Source of the DNA: Candidatus Hebobacterum abditum
Lineage (GTDB): Bacteria > Armatimonadota > Hebobacteria > Hebobacterales > Hebobacteraceae
NCBI GenBank assembly: GCA_029821875.1
Contig: JALGXW010000006.1
Location: forward strand, 97,085 to 161,084
DNA: 64,000 nucleotides
Reading direction: 5' to 3'
Shown here: piece after piece, positions 61,166 to 64,000 of the stretch
How positions within the stretch are numbered: position 1 is the first letter of the stretch
Layout of the letters: each line of letters opens with the position of its first letter
The notes under the pieces: generated by a model
The model's input: the letters and a program-made list of their open reading frames with translations, nothing else
The model's database searches: none
What the model was told of the DNA's origin: nothing
Position numbers and translations under genes: made by a program

Positions 61166-62776
61166 GTGAACCGCCAAGACAAGAATTGGGCGCCCAAGCA
61201 CGGCCTGGAACATCACGGGTTCCGGAATATGGGTCGCGTCTACTGGACACTCAACACGCCGGCCCTGTACGAGCGAATCGTCCGGCGTCGGGAAGGCCTG
61301 GTGGCGCATTTGGGACCGGTTGTCGTCCGAACGGGGGACCACACGGGCCGCTCGCCCAACGACAAGATCATCGTGCACGAGCCCTCCTCCGCGGATCACA
61401 TCTGGTGGGGCTCAGTGAACCGCCCGTTCGATGAGCAGCACTACACGCAACTCTACAGCCGGCTTCTGGCCTACATTCAGGGCAAGGACATCTTCGTTCA
61501 GGACTGCCGCGTAGGGGCCCATCCGGATTACCAACTGCCGATCCGCATCATCACTGAGGACGCGTGGCAGAGCCTTTTCGCCCGCAACATGTTCATCCAA
61601 GTCAGGGATCGCAGCCAACTCCTCGACCATGTTCCAGAGTTCCGAGTGCTCTGCTTCCCGCGCTTCCACGCCATCCCCGAGATCGATCACACGAACTCCG
61701 AGACTTTCATCGTCGTCAACTTCGGGGAGAAGACCATTCTTATCGGTGGAACGGCCTACGGCGGGGAGATCAAGAAGTCGATCTTCACGATCCTCAACTA
61801 TGTGCTGCCCCGGACGGCGGTGCTCAGCATGCATTGCTCGGCCAACGTGGGCGAGCGCGGTGATACGGCTCTCTTCTTTGGGCTGTCCGGGACGGGGAAG
61901 ACCAGCCTGTCCGCAGACCCGGACCGCGCTCTCATCGGCGATGACGAGCACGGCTGGTCCGACGACGGGATCTTCAACTTCGAGGGCGGGTGCTACGCGA
62001 AGGTCATCCGGCTGTCGCCGGAGGCGGAGCCACACATCTATGAGTGCACTCGACGCTTCGGCACTGTGCTGGAGAATGTCGCGATAGACACGGACACCCG
62101 CAGGCTCGACCTCGACGATGACTCCCTGACGGAGAACACGCGGGCTTGCTATCCGATCACCCATCTGCCGAACGCGGTCCGCGGCGGACGGGGCGAGCAT
62201 CCGAAGAACGTCGTGCTGCTCACGTGCGACGCCTTCTCAATCTTTCCCCCGGTGGCCAAGCTCACGCCCGAGCAGGCCATGTACCACTTCCTCTCCGGCT
62301 ACACGGCGAAGGTGGCCGGTACCGAGCGGGGGATCGACGAGCCGCAGGCGACCTTCAGCTCCTGCTTCGGCGCGCCGTTCATGGCCCTGCCGCCGACAGT
62401 CTACGCCGACATGTTCGGCGAGCGCATACGGAAGCACGGGACGAAGTGCTGGCTCATCAACACCGGCTGGATCGGCGGGCCCTACGGAGTGGGGCACCGA
62501 ATCGATATCGCCTCCACCCGGGCCATCGTCGATGCGGCGTTGAGCGGGAAGCTCGATGACGTCCCGATGGTCCAGGACCCGAACTTCGGTTTCCAGGTCC
62601 CGACCACGTGTCCCGGGATTGACGACAAGCTGCTCCGTCCCAGGGAGGCGTGGCAGGACCCGGCCGATTACGATCGCATGGCGCAAGAGCTCGCCGGGCG
62701 GTTCGGGGAGAACCTCAAGCAGTTCGAAGGCCACATGGCGGAGGATATCAGGAACGGCGGGCCGCAGCCATCGTGA
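61166..62776 (+). CDS. pckA: Phosphoenolpyruvate carboxykinase (ATP)
   Basis: 536 residues. Converts oxaloacetate and ATP to phosphoenolpyruvate, the entry to gluconeogenesis. The kinase-1a P-loop is GLSGTGKTSLSADPDR, preceded by MHCSANVG; RSPNDKIIV and GDDEHGWSDDGIFNFEGGCY are diagnostic for the ATP-using type. GTG 61166 with AGGAGG 11 bases upstream. Gluconeogenic PEP would feed sugar nucleotides for the glycan locus. Confidence 0.97.
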   Translation: MNRQDKNWAPKHGLEHHGFRNMGRVYWTLNTPALYERIVRRREGLVAHLGPVVVRTGDHTGRSPNDKIIVHEPSSADHIWWGSVNRPFDEQHYTQLYSRLLAYIQGKDIFVQDCRVGAHPDYQLPIRIITEDAWQSLFARNMFIQVRDRSQLLDHVPEFRVLCFPRFHAIPEIDHTNSETFIVVNFGEKTILIGGTAYGGEIKKSIFTILNYVLPRTAVLSMHCSANVGERGDTALFFGLSGTGKTSLSADPDRALIGDDEHGWSDDGIFNFEGGCYAKVIRLSPEAEPHIYECTRRFGTVLENVAIDTDTRRLDLDDDSLTENTRACYPITHLPNAVRGGRGEHPKNVVLLTCDAFSIFPPVAKLTPEQAMYHFLSGYTAKVAGTERGIDEPQATFSSCFGAPFMALPPTVYADMFGERIRKHGTKCWLINTGWIGGPYGVGHRIDIASTRAIVDAALSGKLDDVPMVQDPNFGFQVPTTCPGIDDKLLRPREAWQDPADYDRMAQELAGRFGENLKQFEGHMAEDIRNGGPQPS

Positions 62777-62777
62777 A

Positions 62778-62818
62778 GGCCGCCGCGCGCGGCCTGCGGG
62801 GCACGCTGTCACGCGTGC
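62778..62818 (+). terminator. Two GC hairpins after pckA
   Basis: GGCCGC/GCGGCC with a five-base loop (62778-62794), then GCACGC/GCGTGC (62801-62818). Both immediately follow the pckA stop and precede the rRNA promoter. No T-run. Confidence 0.45.
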
Positions 62819-62860
62819 TGCCGCGCGGCCTCAGGTGGCGGCAGAGCGCCCCAAGCGGGG

Positions 62861-62888
62861 TTGACAGCGCTGCTGGCTGTGGTATAAT
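62861..62888 (+). promoter_or_regulatory. rRNA promoter upstream of 23S
   Basis: Perfect TTGACA (62861-62866), 16-base spacer, perfect TATAAT (62883-62888), about 225 bases before the 23S 5' end. Typical of a very strong ribosomal promoter. Confidence 0.9.
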
Positions 62889-62984
62889 CATTGGTGCCCA
62901 CGAGTGGGCAACTGCCGGAGGACAGAAAACGGAAAGCGTCAAGCTGTTGCTTTGAATAGGACTGGCGAGACTGGGTAGGAGCCT

Positions 62985-63015
62985 AGCGCAGACGGGGCTC
63001 GTCCCCGTCTGCGCT
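62985..63015 (+). other. Perfect 13-bp hairpin in the 23S leader
   Basis: AGCGCAGACGGGG and its exact complement around a five-base loop, between the promoter and the 23S gene, followed by TCTGTGTCC. It may be a leader structure, an RNase III site, or an attenuator. Confidence 0.6.
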
Positions 63016-63114
63016 TCTGTGTCCGGCAGGCGAACCTTGAAAAGTGCATAGTCGTGGAAGCCAAGTGACGTTGCCGCGCTCTCTTGGTCCCGACCAGATC
63101 TGTTGTCTGGAAGG

Positions 63115-64000
<886 letters not shown>

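Overview
The window is GC-rich (roughly 60 percent by eye), uses GTG and some TTG starts freely, and has strong purine-rich ribosome binding sites and sigma70-type promoters. Lipoprotein signals, an SLH-domain surface protein, a Wzm/Wzt-type glycan exporter and a 23S rRNA gene with no 16S gene in front of it suggest a free-living bacterium with an SLH-anchored surface layer, probably with two membranes. My best guess is a phylum such as Armatimonadota or a neighbouring candidate phylum, but no marker here fixes this. No phage, transposase, CRISPR array or plasmid gene was seen.

Bases 1-45,000 are a large surface-glycan locus. It starts with a partial initiating sugar-phosphate transferase, UDP-glucose 6-dehydrogenase, two glycosyltransferases in tandem, a UDP-ManNAc-type dehydrogenase, another glycosyltransferase and a lipoprotein heparinase II/III-like enzyme. 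Then come rmlA, rmlD and rmlC (rmlB is at 41.0-42.0 kb), which would make dTDP-L-rhamnose. Next is a 1241-residue exported protein: a seven-repeat probable beta-propeller, nine repeats of about 78 residues, and three SLH domains. Divergent from a second exported protein is the wzm-wzt export pair, followed with 4-base overlap or 2-base spacing by two very large multidomain proteins: methyltransferase-coiled coil-glycosyltransferase, and GT2-GT4. Bases 26-35 kb hold methyltransferases and exported repeat proteins. Three sulfatase-fold enzymes with Thr in place of the sulfatase Cys lie at 30.5-38.5 kb. The block ends with a GT4-GT2 fusion, rmlB and a Wzy_C/O-antigen-ligase-type membrane protein with TPR repeats.

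Bases 45-48.6 kb form a signalling group: a receiver-domain protein, a Ser/Thr protein kinase with a C-terminal zinc ribbon, and a convergent FHA-GAF-histidine kinase gene that is frameshifted in its ATPase domain.

Bases 48.7-62.8 kb are metabolic: a 2-hydroxyacid dehydrogenase, a non-pyrrolysine MttB-family methyltransferase, an aldo/keto reductase, a GH106-like glycoside hydrolase, WrbA, threonyl-tRNA synthetase with a tRNA-Val upstream, a GH94-type phosphorylase and ATP-type PEP carboxykinase. The window ends in the first 886 bases of a 23S rRNA gene with its own near-perfect promoter.

Taken together, the first 45 kb resemble an S-layer-glycan (slg) type or ABC-transporter-dependent O-polysaccharide locus. 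A lipid-linked glycan is begun by the sugar transferase, built from rhamnose and uronic acids, capped or measured by the methyltransferase-coiled coil-GT protein, exported by Wzm/Wzt, and passed on by the Wzy_C protein. The SLH protein in the locus is a possible acceptor.
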